Assembly (NCBI RefSeq): GCF_050003625.1
Contig: NC_134400.1
Location: 43,882,557 to 43,946,556 of the forward strand
DNA length: 64,000 bases
From: Haematobia irritans
Lineage: Eukaryota; Arthropoda; Insecta; Diptera; Muscidae
Reading direction: 5' to 3'
Shown here: in pieces, positions 44,071 to 56,021 of the stretch
How the letters are laid out: each line of letters opens with the position of its first letter
Numbering within the stretch: position 1 is the stretch's first letter
Position numbers and translations under genes: made by a program
Notes under the pieces: model-generated
Database searches by the model: none
What the model saw: the letters and a program-made list of their open reading frames with translations, nothing else
What the model was told of the DNA's origin: nothing

Positions 44071-44810
44071 GCTATATATGATTAAGGACCGATATGGACT
44101 AATTTTTGAATGCTTGTTTGAGACCACTAACACCACGTACCAAATTTTAACCAGATTGGATGAATTTGGCTCCTCCAAGAGGCTCCCGAGGTCAAATCTG
44201 AGGATCGGTTTATATGGGGGATATATATAATTATGGACTGATATGGACCAATTTTTGCATGGTTGTTAACGACCATATAGTAATAGCACGTATCAATTTT
44301 TCAACCGAATCGGACGAAATTTGCTTCTCTAAGAGGTTCCGGAGGTTAAATTTCGGGATGGGTTTATATGGGTGCTATATATAATTATAGACCGATATGG
44401 ACCAATTTTTGCATGGTTGTTAACGACCATATAGTTACACCACGTATCAATTTTGCAACCGGATGGGATAAATTTTACTCCTCCAAGAGTCTCCGGAGGT
44501 CTAATATGGAGATTGGTTTATATGGGGACTATATATAATTATGGACCAATGTGGACCAAGTTGTGCATGGTGGTTTGGGGACCACATACTAACACCACGT
44601 ACCAAACCGGATAGGATGAAATTTGCTTCTCCAAGAGGCTCCGCAGGCCAAATCTGGGGGTCGGTTTATATGGGAGCTATACGTAATAGTGGTCCGATAT
44701 GCCCCATTTGCAACACCATATACTTTATGGGGTCTTAGAGCACTATTTCGATGTGTTACCAACGGAATGACAATGTTGATATACCCCCCTTCCTATGGTG
44801 GGGGGTATAA
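44071..44810 (+). mobile_element. A8: family A fragment with end2
   Basis: About four diverged monomers and end2 TCCTATGGTGGGGGGTATAA. end1, minisatellite and core-GTCC tract are missing or deleted (monomer joins directly to TACTTTATGGGGTCTTAG). Confidence 0.75.
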
Positions 44811-46937
44811 TTAAGGATTACTTTTTTAGCCTTAAGAAAATTTGCGCTATTTGAAGGCCATATGGTTTTAACAAATGAACCAAAAACAATAATCCAAAAA
44901 AAAAACTCAAACGAAGATTTTAAACTTTCTTTTAATTGAAATTCTTTGTTGTTAAGAAATTTGCGTTTAATATCCCAGCGAAGAAAGCGTCGCCGAAAAA
45001 GTAGTGAAAATGTTTTTTTGGATCCGGAAGTGGTAGAAAATGGCGCAGAAGCGATGAATTTAACATGGGCTTGTCGTAGGGCGTTGCACTGAATTTTCAT
45101 CACTTCTTAAGGTGTGACATGAATTCAGTGTTTTGGATGTGAATTAAAAAATTGTGTGATATTTTGCCAAATAAATAATTTTTATGATTTTTAATGCATT
45201 CTAACGCTTGCCTTCCTATGTAGTTAAAATGAAGAACATATTTTAGAGGACATTTGTTGAAGTGATTTTAAAATTGTACCTTAACTTCTGATTTTGCAGG
45301 GATTTCGTGAATTAAATTTTAGGTGTTATTATCCTTCATTCACAGAAAAAAATTTCACGAACATTTTTCAATTAATTTTTAGTGAATTTTTGCATGGTTT
45401 TTAAAGAAATCTATTATTAAAATTGTGTATTTTTTGGCATTACAAATACAGAAGAATTATTCTTTTTGTTTGAATTTTATTGCTATTTTTGTTATGCTCA
45501 TGCATTCATTTTGTATAGTAGGCTCCATTTTTCATTAAAATTTTAATGCATTAGAATGGAAATACTCCAAAATTTTTATTTTCGTTTTTTTGTGTGTGTG
45601 TTTTTTTTTTTGTTCCCATGACGAATGCAAATGGAGGCATTGTTGTGTTTTCCGTTTTCTTTTTTTTTTAACTAAGTGGATCAATTTATAAACAAATCAT
45701 TAAGTTAATTTTTTGTTGTTTTTTATGAAACTTTCCTTGTTAGATGAGGATCTTCCGATATCTTTGAAATAAACCTGCTGCTGCTGTTGCCATTTTTAGC
45801 TTTTGAAAATAGTGATGCATGCATGGATGGATGATGGGTCTGTTTCCAGAGTCGATAATTTGATGATGTCAAACATCTGTTTAAGAACAAATGCGATCTT
45901 TTCTTTTGTTATTAGATGCTTCACGTATAACATATATCTCTATAGGGCAAATTCATTCAAATAAGGAAAATAAATAGAAGTTTTAATGCGTTTTTTTTCA
46001 AGATGCAAAGAGGAAAATTTCTTTTGGGTTATTGTTTTTAGTGAAAACAAAATAAAATTCTTAGAATTAATTAGGTTAGGCTGGGTTATAGTGGCAACCC
46101 TTTACTACTGCCTTTACTTCGCGTATTCATCGATCGTGGGGTCAAACTAATGGTCGAATATTATCGGTAGATTGTCACAAAAACAGTCAGAGTACGATAC
46201 ATAGTATCATAAAGTGTGCTAAATTTGTAAAAAATAACAATGTTTGCTACACCTGTTTTCCAAACGTTTTATTATCTTTTGCTCATCGATGTTGAGAATT
46301 ATGGACTAGCGGTCTAAACCCAATAAAATTTCCAGGATTGCCAGGTTACCATATAATTTACCCCGACATTCTTCAAGTCTTTCTCATTTGTTGTAAATAT
46401 CATTTAAATTTTCAATTGCATTAAATTTAATATTTTTTGCAATATCCCATTTGCTACAACATCGTTGCTAACATATACTGCTTGAAAAATGCACTGACAA
46501 TTTCTTTCAATGTTAAACAGCTGCCAATTATATCTCATAGCCAATGGCTTTATGTCGATATTGATTTGAACATTATTGCTTGTTATTACTGTCATTATCA
46601 CATACAAACTGTTTGGCTTTATGAGCTGTCATGTGTTATTGGATAGAAATTTTATTGAACTTTTATGACTGCATTACATTTCAATATGTTTTCATTATAG
46701 TCTGAATACAGAAGGAAATAATGGTAATCGAATTCTATTACATAGGAAAAGACGGGAACAGAAACATGAGATAATCGATAAAAAAAGAATCAAGAAATTG
46801 TATCTTTCTATAACTCAGAACGAATATAGAAAATGTCTTGATGCCATATTGCACCTAATATCATTAGATAAGTCAGCGAGAATGAGGCGATTAGACACAT
46901 CATTGTAAACTGAGAAAGAAATGATGACATAATATTA
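44811..46937. other. No gene recognised (2.1 kb)
   Basis: AT-rich, low-repeat sequence. A 115-codon reverse open frame at 44756-45103 starts outside A8 but shows no known domain. A TTAATTAGGTTAGGCTGGGT near 46067 faintly resembles the SINE tail. Candidate host intergenic or intronic DNA. Confidence 0.45.
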
Positions 46938-47142
46938 ACAAGTATATACGGCCGTAAGTTCGGCCAGGCCGAAGCTTATGTACCCTCCACCATGGATTGC
47001 GTAGAAACTTCTTCTAAATACTGCCATCCACAATCGAATTACTTGAGTTGCGGTAACGCTTGCCGATGGCAAGGTATCTTAAAACCTCCTAACACCGTCT
47101 TCTAAATTGTAAGTAAGTCCAACGTGGTCTATATTAAATTAA
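46938..47142 (+). mobile_element. Family A end1 fragment
   Basis: ACAAGTATATACGGCCGTAA, hairpin, TACCCTCCACCATGG, and the block to CTATATTAAATTAA. A9 begins immediately after, so two end1 blocks stand in tandem. Confidence 0.85.
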
Positions 47143-47293
47143 ACAAGTATATACGGCCGTAAGTTCGGCCAGGCCGAAGCTTATGTACCCTCCACCATGG
47201 ATTGCGTAGAAACTTCTACTGAAAACTGTCATCCACAATCGATTTACTTGGGTTGCGGTAACTTTTGCCGATCTTAAAACTTCCTAATACCGT

Positions 47294-47328
47294 AATATAT
47301 ACCACGTAGTCCATACGTGGTATATATT
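47294..47328. repeat. 15-bp perfect stem hairpin in the end1 block of A9
   Basis: AATATATACCACGTA, loop GTCCA, TACGTGGTATATATT. Found again with a perfect stem in A12 (58626-58660), partly decayed in A13. Confidence 0.93.
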
Positions 47329-48699
47329 AAATATGTATATAATTAAGTTTAACAAAATTTTCTATAGAAATAAAATTTTGACAAAATAAAATTTTGACAA
47401 CATTTTCTATAGAAGTAAAATTTGGACAAAATTTCCTATAGAAATACGATTTTAACAAAATTTTCTATAGACATAAAATTTTGAAAAAATTTTCTATAGA
47501 AATAAAATTTTTACTAAATTTTCAAAAGATTTTAAATTTTGACAACATTCTCTATAGAATTAAAACTTTGACAACATTTTCTACAGAAATAAAATTTTGC
47601 CAAAATTTTCTATAGAAATAAAATTTGACAAAATTTTCTATAGGAATAAAATTTCGACAAATTTTGCTAAATTACTTTGCTCGAGTGGCAAGCATGATTA
47701 TGAACCAATATGGACCAAATTTTGTGTGATTGGGGATCCGCTATATATAACTATAGACCGATATGGACCAATTTTGGCATGGTTATTAGCGGCCATATAT
47801 TAACACCACGTTGCAAATTTAAACCGGATCGGATGAATTTTGCTCGCCCAAGTGGCTCCGGAGTTCAAATGTGGGGATCGGTTTATATATGGGCTATATA
47901 TAATTATGGACTGATATGGACCAATTTTTGAATGGTTCTATACTATATACTAATATCATGTACCAAATTTCAGTCGGATCGGACGAAATTTGCTTCTCTT
48001 AGAGGATCCGCAAACCAAATCTGGGAATCGGTTTATATGGGGGCTATATATAATTATGGACCGATATGGACCAATTTTTGCATGGTTGTTAGAGACAATA
48101 TACTAACATCATGTACCCAATTTCAACTGGATCGGATGAATTTTACTCCTCTAAGAGGCTCCGGAGTTCAAATCTGGGGATCGGTTTATATGGGGGCTAT
48201 ATATAATTATGGACCGATATGGACCAATTTTTGCATGGTTATTAGAGACCATATATTAACACCATGTACCAAATTTCAGCCGGATCGGATGAAATTTCCT
48301 TCTCTTAGAGCAATCGCAAGCCAAATTTGGGGGTCCGTTTATATGAGGGCTATACGTAAAAGGGGACTGATATGAACCATTTTTGCACGGTTGTTAGAGA
48401 CCATATACTAACACCATGTACCAAATTTCAGCCTGATCGGGTGAAATTTGCTTCTTTTAGAGCAATCGCAAGCCAAATTTGGGGGTCCGTTTATATGGGG
48501 GCTATACGTAAAAGTGGACCGATATGGACCAATTTTTACATGGTGTTGAGAGACCATATACTAACACCATGTACCAAATTTCAGCCGGATCGGATGAAAT
48601 TTTCTTCTCTTAGAGGCTGCGCAAACCAAATCTGGGGATCGGTTTATATGGGGCTATATATAATTATGAACCGATGTGGTCTCTAACAACCAATTTGTG

Positions 48700-49920
48700 C
48701 ATGGTTGTTAGAGACCATATACTAACACCATGTACCAAATTTCAGCCAGATCGGATGAAATTTTCTTCTCTTTGAGGCTCTGCAAGCGAAATCTGGGGAT
48801 CGGTTTATATGGAGGCTATATATAATTATGGACCGATGTGGTCCAATTTTTGCATGGTTGTTAGAGACCATATACCAAACCCATGTCCCAAATTTCAGAC
48901 GGATCGGATGAAATTTGCTTTTCTTTGAGGCTCCGCAAGCCAAATCTGGGGATCGGTTTATATGGGGCCTATATATAATTATTGACCGATTTCAACCAAT
49001 TTTTGCATGGGTGTTTGAGACCATATATTAACACCACGTACCAAATTTCAACTGAATCAGATGAATTTTGGTCTTTTAAGAGGCTCCGGAGGTCAAATCT
49101 GATGATCGGTTTATAAGGGGGCTGTATATAATTATGGTCCGATGTGGACCAATTTTTGCATGGTCATTAGAGACCATATACTAACACCATGTACCAAATT
49201 TCAGCCGATCGGATGAAATTTGCTTCTGTTAGAGCAATCGCAAGCCAAATTTGGGGGTCCGTTTATATGGGGGCTATACGTAAAAGTGGACCGATATGGA
49301 CCAATTTTTGCGTGGCTGTTAGAGACCATATACTAACACCATGTACCAAATTTCAGCCGGATCGGATGAAATTTGCTTCTCTTTGAGGCTCTGCAAGCGA
49401 AATCTGGGGATCGGTTTATATGGAGGCTATATATAATTATGGACCGATGTGGTCCAATTTTTGCATGGTTGTTAGAGACCATATACCAAACCCATGTCCC
49501 AAATTTCAGACGGATCGGATGAAATTTGCTTTTCTTTGAGGCTCCGCAAGCCAAATCTGGGGATCGGTTTATATGGGGCCTATATATAATTATTGACCGA
49601 TTTCGACCAATTTTTGCATGGGTGTTTGAGACCATATATTAACACCACGTACCAAATTTCAACTGAATCAGATGAATTTTGGTCTTTTAAGAGGCTCCGG
49701 AGGTCAAATCTGATGATCGGTTTATAAGGGGCTGTATATAATTATGGTCCGATGTGGACCAATTTTTGCATGGTCATTAGAGACCATATACTAACACCAT
49801 GTACCAAATTTCAGCCGATCGGATGAAATTTGCTTCTGTTAGAGCAATCGCAAGCCAAATTTGGAGGTCCGTTTATATGGGGGCTATACGTAAAAGTGGA
49901 CCGATGTGGCCCATTTGCAA
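48700..49920. repeat. Duplicated four-monomer block (about 611 bp x 2)
   Basis: Landmarks recur with a 611-bp offset, e.g. TATGGAGGCTATATATAATT at 48810 and 49421, and CAAACCCATGTCCC. The two blocks differ at very few bases, far less than adjacent monomers do. Confidence 0.85.
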
Positions 49921-50154
49921 TACCATCCGACCTACATCAGTAACAACTACTTGTGCCAAGTTTCAAGTCGATAGCTTGTTTCGTTCGGAAGTTGGCGTGA
50001 TTTCAAGAGACGGACGGTCATGCTCAGATCGACTCAGAATTTCACCACGACCCAGAATATATACTTTATGGGGTCTTAGAGCAATATTTCGATGTGTTAC
50101 CAACGGAATGACAAAGTTAATATACCCCCATCCTATGGTGGAGGGTACAATATA

Positions 50155-50262
50155 CCCCGAAACACTCTGTGGAACAGGGTATTATAGGTTGGTACATATG
50201 TTCGCCACACCTAAAAGGGGACAAGATAGACACAGCGTGTCTTTGGCAGTATTTATCCTGAG
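50155..50262 (-). mobile_element. Family B end2 fragment abutting A9
   Basis: ATACCCCGAAACACTCTGTGG, AACAGGGTATTATAGG, then GACAAGATAGACACAGCGTG, as in B2 (12820). It begins within a few bases of the A9 end2. Confidence 0.75.
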
Positions 50263-50308
50263 CCCGGTTGCCACTCGTACCAAAAATAATCTACCAAAAT
50301 TAGAAGAA

Positions 50309-51018
50309 ACAAATATATACAGCAGTAAGTTCCGCCAGGCCGAATCTTAAATACCCACCACCATGAATCAAATATAACAATTACCTTTGAAACCTCTTCT
50401 TCGTAGCGTGTTACTTGATAATATATAGCGGGTTACTTGATAATGTATAGAATGATAATATACAGAAATGATTAAATAACGCTTTGATTTCAAATTAAAA
50501 ATCTATAGATTTGGAAATCTTACTTTCAGTTTCAAGCAACTTTCATGATCAGTGCGCCTTCTATAAATCAAACATACCTTTAGATTTCTAATTTCAGGAA
50601 AATCGGATTGAAAATACGGTTTCTATAAGCCCAAGAAGTAAACTTCGGAGATCGGTCTATATGGGGGCTATACCAAAATATAGACCGATATGCACAATTT
50701 TCGGCACACTTATTTATGGTCCTAAAATACATCTAGATTTCCAATTTCAGGCAATTCGGATAGAAAATACGGTTTCTAGAAGCCCATCTTCGAACTTGAC
50801 CTGCTTGGAGACAAAAAACGAGTTTGTGCAAAAATTAAGCCAGATAACTTTATTACTGAAGGCTGTAGCGTGATCACAACAGACATCCAGACAGACGGAC
50901 ACCATTATATCGTTTTAGAATTTCTCCCTTATCAAGAATATATATACTTTATATTGTCGGAAATCGATATTTCGATGTGTTAAAAACGAAATGATAAACT
51001 TATTATACCCCGATCACC
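50309..51018 (+). mobile_element. A10: compact variant of family A
   Basis: end1 ACAAATATATACAGCAGTAA, CCGCCAGGCCGAATCTTAAA, TACCCACCACCATG. Interior has two shorter diverged monomers (CAGG(A/C)AA(A/T)TCGGAT words, ATACGGTTTCTA(T/G)AAGCCC) and a GACG tract; end2 side CTTATTATACCCCGATCACC runs into minisatellite before the second hairpin arm. A distinct subfamily. Confidence 0.7.
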
Positions 51019-54000
51019 ATTTTGTCAAAATTTTATTTCTATAGAAAATTTTGTCAAAATTGTATTTCTATAGAAAATTTTGTCAAAATTTTATTTCCAT
51101 AAAAAATTTAGTCAACATTTTATTTCGGTAGAAAATTTTGGCAAAATTTGTATTTCTATAGCAAATTTTGTCAACATTTTATATCTATAGAAAATTTTGT
51201 CAAAATTTTATTTCTTTAGCAAATTTTTATCAAAATTGTATTTCTATAGAAAATGTTTGTCAAAGTTTTATTTTTATAGAAAATTTTTTCAAAATTTCAT
51301 TTCTATAGAAACATTTTTCAACATTTTGTTTCTACAGAAAATTTTATTTTCTGCAAGAAATTTTATCAACATTTCATTTTCCGTAAGACATTTTTTTCAA
51401 AATTTTTTTTCAATAGAAAATTTTGTCAAAATGTTCTTCCTATAGAATTTTTTGTCAAAATTTTATATCTATATAAAATGTTGTCAACATTTTATTTCTA
51501 TGGAAAATTTTGTCAAAATTCTATGTCTATAGAAAATTTTGTCAACATTTTATTTCTATAGAAAATTTTTATCAAAATTTTATTTCAATAGAAGATTTTG
51601 GCATAATTCTATTTCTATAGAAAATTTCGTCAAAATTTTATTCCTATTGAAAAATTTGTCAACATTTTATTTGTATAGAAAATTTTGTCAATTTTTTTCT
51701 ATAGAAATTTTGTCAACATTTTATCTCTATAGAAAATTTTGTCAACATTTTATTTCTATAGAAAATTTTGTCTACATTTTATTTCTATAGAAAATGTTGT
51801 CATAATTTCATTTCTATAGAACATTTTTTGACAACATTTTATTTCTATAGAATATTTTGTCAACATTTTATTTCCCTAGAAAATTTTGTCAACATTTTAT
51901 TTCTATAGAAAATTTTGTCAAAATTGTATTTCCATAAAAAATTTAGTCAACATTCTATTTCGGTAGAAAATTTTGGCAAATTTTGTATTCCTATAGCAAA
52001 TTTTGTCAACATTTTATATCTATAGAAAATTTTGTCAAATTTTTAATTTCTATAGAAAACGTTTGCCAAAGATTTATTTTTATAATTTTTTTTTTTTTCA
52101 AAATTATATTTCCATAGAAAATTTTGTCAATGTTTTGTTTCTATAGAAAATTTCATTTTCTGCAAGAAATTTTATCAAAATTTTTTTTTCTGTAAGACAT
52201 TTTTTTCAAAATTTAATTTCTATCGAAAATTTTGTCAACAGTTTTTTTTTCAATAGAAAATTTTGTCAAAATTTTATTCCTATAGAATTTTTAGTCAAAT
52301 TTTTATGTCTATATAAAATGCTGTCAATATTTTATTTCCATGGAAAATTTTGTCAAAATTCTATGTCTATAGAAAATTTTGTTAACATTTTATTTCTATA
52401 GAAAATTTTTATCAAAATTTTATTTCAATAGAAAATTTTGTCAAAATTCTATTGTATTCCCACTGAAAAATTAGTCAACATTTTATTTGTATAGAAAATT
52501 TTGTCAATTTTTTTCTATGGAAAATTTTGTCAACGTTTTATTTTTATAGAAAATGTTGTCAACATTTTATTTGTATAGAAAATTTTGTCAATATTTTATT
52601 TATTCTGATTATTAATTTTGTTCGGCTTGAGGTCATAGAAACAATCGATTATTGATTTGTTTTAATATTTATTTTCAATATTTCGTTTAGTGCCACTAAC
52701 CATCTTCTGGCATTTTGTATCTACATACATTTTATTTCTATAGAAAATTTTGTCAAAATTTTATTTCTATGGAAAATTTTGTCAATTTTTTATTTCCATA
52801 GAAAATTTAGTCAACGTTTTTTTTATAGAAAATTTTGTCAAAATTTTACTTCTGTAGAAAATGTTGTCAAAATTTTATTTCTATAGAAAATTATGTCAAA
52901 ATTTTATTTCTATAAAAAAATGCTTCAACATTTTATTTCTATAGAAAATTTTGTCAACATTTTATTTCTATAGAAAATTTTGTCAACATTTTATTATTAT
53001 AGAAAATTTTGTCAAAATTTTATTTCTATAGAAAATGTTGTCAAAAATGTATTTCTATGAAAAAATATAAAAAATATTTTCAATATTTCGTTTAGTGCCA
53101 CTAACCATCTTCTGGGATTTTGTATCTACATACATTTTATTTCTATAGAAAATTTTGTCAAAATTTTATTTCTATGGAAAATTTTGTCAATTTTTTATTT
53201 CCATAGAAAATTTAGTCAACGTTTTTTTATAGAAAATTTTGTCAAAATTTTACTTCTGTAGAAAATTTTGTCAAAATTTTATTTCTATAGAAAATTATGT
53301 CAAAATTTTATTTCTATAAAAAATGCTTCAACATTTTATTTCTATAGAAAATTTTGTCAACATTTTATTTCTATAGAAAATTTTGTCAACATTTTATTAT
53401 TATAGAAAATTTTGTCAAAATGATATTTCTATAGAAAATTGTGTCAAAATTTTATTTCTATATATACTCGTTATTTTGTCAAAATTTTATTTCTATATAA
53501 AAATTTTGTCAAAATTTTATTTTTATAGAAAATTATATCAAAGTTTTATTTTTTATAAAAAAATGCTTCAACATTTTATTTCTATAGAAAAATTTGTGAA
53601 CATTTTATTTCTATCGAAAATTTTGTCAACATTTGATTGTTATAGAAAATTTTGTCAAAATTTTATTTCTATAGAAAATGTTGTCAAAATTTTATTTCTA
53701 TGAAAAATTTTGTCAAAATTTTATTTCTATAGAAAATTTTGTCAAAATTTTATTTCTATAGAAAATTTTTTCAAATTTAACTTAAAATGTTGTTGTATGA
53801 AATTAAGTAAAACCATTTTACTTTGAAATATTTATTTTTATTATTCCTATTGAAAAATTTTGTTTGTATAGAAAATTTTGTCAATTTTGTTTTCTATAGA
53901 AAATTTTGTCAACAGTTTATTTTTATAGAAAATTTTTTCAACATTTTATTTCTATAAAAAGAAATTCTATAGAAAATGTTGTCAAAATTTTATTTCCATG

Positions 54001-54130
54001 AAAAATTTTGTCAACATTTTATTTCTATAGAAAATTTTGTCAAAATTTTATTTCTATAGAAAATTTTGTCAAAATTTTATTTCTATAGAAAATTTTGTCA
54101 AAATTTTATTTCTATAGAATATTTAGTCAA
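51015..54130. repeat. 3-kb block of 29-bp minisatellite with higher-order repeats
   Basis: Roughly 100 units of TTTCTATAGAAAATTTTGTC/AAAATTTTA. Two higher-order periods are visible: 51040-51700 against 51880-52560 (offset about 838), and 52674-53000 against 53079-53400 (offset about 405, both starting with CGTTTAGTGCCACTAACCAT). Small non-minisatellite islands at 52605-52720 and 53770-53850. All three frames of one strand stay open for long runs, giving artificial ORFs. Confidence 0.92.
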
Positions 54131-54175
54131 ATTTAACTTTAAATGTTGTTGTATGAAGTTAAGTAAAACCATTTT

Positions 54176-54676
54176 ACTTTGAAATATCTCTTAAGACACA
54201 ATTTTCATTTAAATTTGAGTTTTCCGTACATGATTGTAAGAAACAAAATTTGATGTATTCGTTTTTGCAGCTTTTTTCTTCATGTGCTATCAAAAACGTG
54301 TTAATGACAACATAAACGTGTTAATGACAACATAAATTTTCAAATTCAGACTCCACTTCAAGTACAAGTTATGCTACGGTTTAATTAACAAACACCTTGA
54401 AAATAAAGTGTTGAAAAAAATCTCCTAGTTTTAAAGGTTTTCTAGCTTTGACGATTTCATTAGTTGTCAAGAATTTTCAGTATTATTAAAGCTAAGTTGA
54501 CCTTAGTCAAACAAAATTTTCTTTCATTTTAGGATACCAAATTTTAAGTACAATCACTTAAAAAAACTTATCAGAAACTTATATCAGAGAAATATGTCTT
54601 CTATTTTAAGTAAAATTCCGATTCGTATTTTAAGGACATGAGATATATGGCCTGGCGACAGTATTTTTTTTAGTGT
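54176..54676. mobile_element. CACTGAAAAA-type MITE copy
   Basis: Shares TTCTTCATGTGCTATCAAAA, CGTGTTAATGACAACATAAA, AAGTTGACCTTAGTC and a right end ACAGTATTTTTTTTAGTGTG with 56911-57556. A direct repeat of CGTGTTAATGACAACATAAA is present at about 54297-54335. Confidence 0.65.
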
Positions 54677-54682
54677 GGAGTG

Positions 54683-54711
54683 TACGTAAGATTCGGCCAT
54701 GTATACTTGTT
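54683..54711 (-). mobile_element. Relic of a family A end1
   Basis: GTACGTAAGATTCGGCCATG then TATACTTGTTTTT: the terminal 30 bp of end1 with most of the GC hairpin deleted. Confidence 0.6.
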
Positions 54712-55741
54712 TTTCTATGAATTTCTACAATTTTTACAACAAAAAAAAAACAAATAATTTCCAAAACCTTAACCTGCATTTTGTGACGACAAACCCCAAA
54801 TCTATTACCTTCACTTGTATAATTCCATCAAGAATTCCATCCATAAGATGCCATTTCGTCCCTTAAATTCGTGGAATATGTCTTCACCTAATCCCTATTA
54901 ACTTTTGATGAAGTTAATAAGAAGGGTTATTCCAAGGAATGTGACCATCACAGTACCTAAGCATAAAGTTGACACAAGATCAAATTTTTGGTTTTCCCTC
55001 TGATCCCAATAAACATAAATGGAGATTTCAATCACTGTTGTCGATGTTTGTCAACAATGAAATGAAATGAAATGAAAGGCAGCTATACCAAAATGTTACC
55101 TTTTTCAAAAAATGATTTCCGTTTCAATGAAATTTCAAAACGCATGAGGCGAAAAATCAAACCAGAATCACGTACGCCTGTGGGCATCCCAAAATAAAAA
55201 AGAAAAGAAAACGAATGAAATTCAATGAAATCATAAAAATCATTGAAAGATGTCCAGGTAATCGAAACACGTTTCATTAAAGGGCCACAAAAGAAACTGT
55301 GACAATTAATACCACCTAGGGCTGATCAAATCTTAGGCGTATGGGATCAGGTTTATGACAGTTTCCAAAAACATTTGTGATGGTGATTAGGATAGTCTTT
55401 GATGTTGACATGTAAGTGGAGATGACAATGATGTTGATAAAGGTAATTAATTGGATTTGACACTTTTTCACATTCCACTCTAATGCGATGATGCAGGGAT
55501 CATAGGAAATATCGAGATTATGATCGTAACTGCTTATTTGTGGTATATTCCATGCTATATGCAATATCATATAATGGAAAGGAATTTAATTGTACCAGCA
55601 GAGATTTCCTCTTCCATTTATACACACTCAAAAGAATTTAAAGATTTTAACATTCCTTTAAGGATTTTGGTATTGATTTCGAGCTAAATATGATGTTTTT
55701 TTTTTAACATAAAGACATTTTAGAAAGATATCTAGCTTAAA
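54712..55741. other. No gene recognised
   Basis: Low-repeat sequence. Reverse open frames at 55083-55277 and 55316-55570 (64 and 84 codons) show no recognisable domain. Candidate host DNA. Confidence 0.45.
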
Positions 55742-56021
55742 ATCTACACTGAAAAAATGATGTCGATAGGCCAATGATTTCATGTCTTTAAAATGCAAAT
55801 TTCATTTCATTTATTTCATCTGGATTTTCAGTACAACAAAATACAAATCTTATAAATTTAATACTAAATTTATTTGAGTTTTTATTAAATTTATTTAAAT
55901 TTTTCTTACATTGAAAAGAGAGTGAACGCACCGGGAAAGAAAATTGTAGTTCATTTTAGAAAATTTTAACTAAAGTGTATTATACAAGTGTATTATTTTT
56001 CGACAAATTCAAGAAAATGTT
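55742..56021. mobile_element. MITE fragments
   Basis: CTACACTGAAAAAATGATGTCG (CACTGAAAAA type, left end) and, from 55918, GAGAGTGAACGCACC with AGAAAATTTTAACTAAAG (related to 5139-5677). Both truncated. Confidence 0.55.

Larger units (their letters stand above)
47143..50150 (+). mobile_element. A9: complete 3-kb family A element
   Basis: end1 hairpins (including 47294-47328), TACCCTCCACCAT, minisatellite 47345-47680, linker GCTCGAGTGGCAAGCATGAT, about 14 monomers 47740-49905 including a duplicated four-monomer block, short GACG tract, core, end2 CCTATGGTGGAGGGTACAA. Same motif at both ends. Translations up to 183 codons are repeat by-products. Confidence 0.88.

Noticed and set aside
44756..45103. 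115-codon reverse open frame as a gene
   Set aside because: No recognisable family, begins beside A8 and overlaps its end2; insufficient support.
51197..53703. Forward open frames rich in FISIENFVKILF
   Set aside because: Translations of the 29-bp minisatellite, which lacks stops in any frame of this strand.
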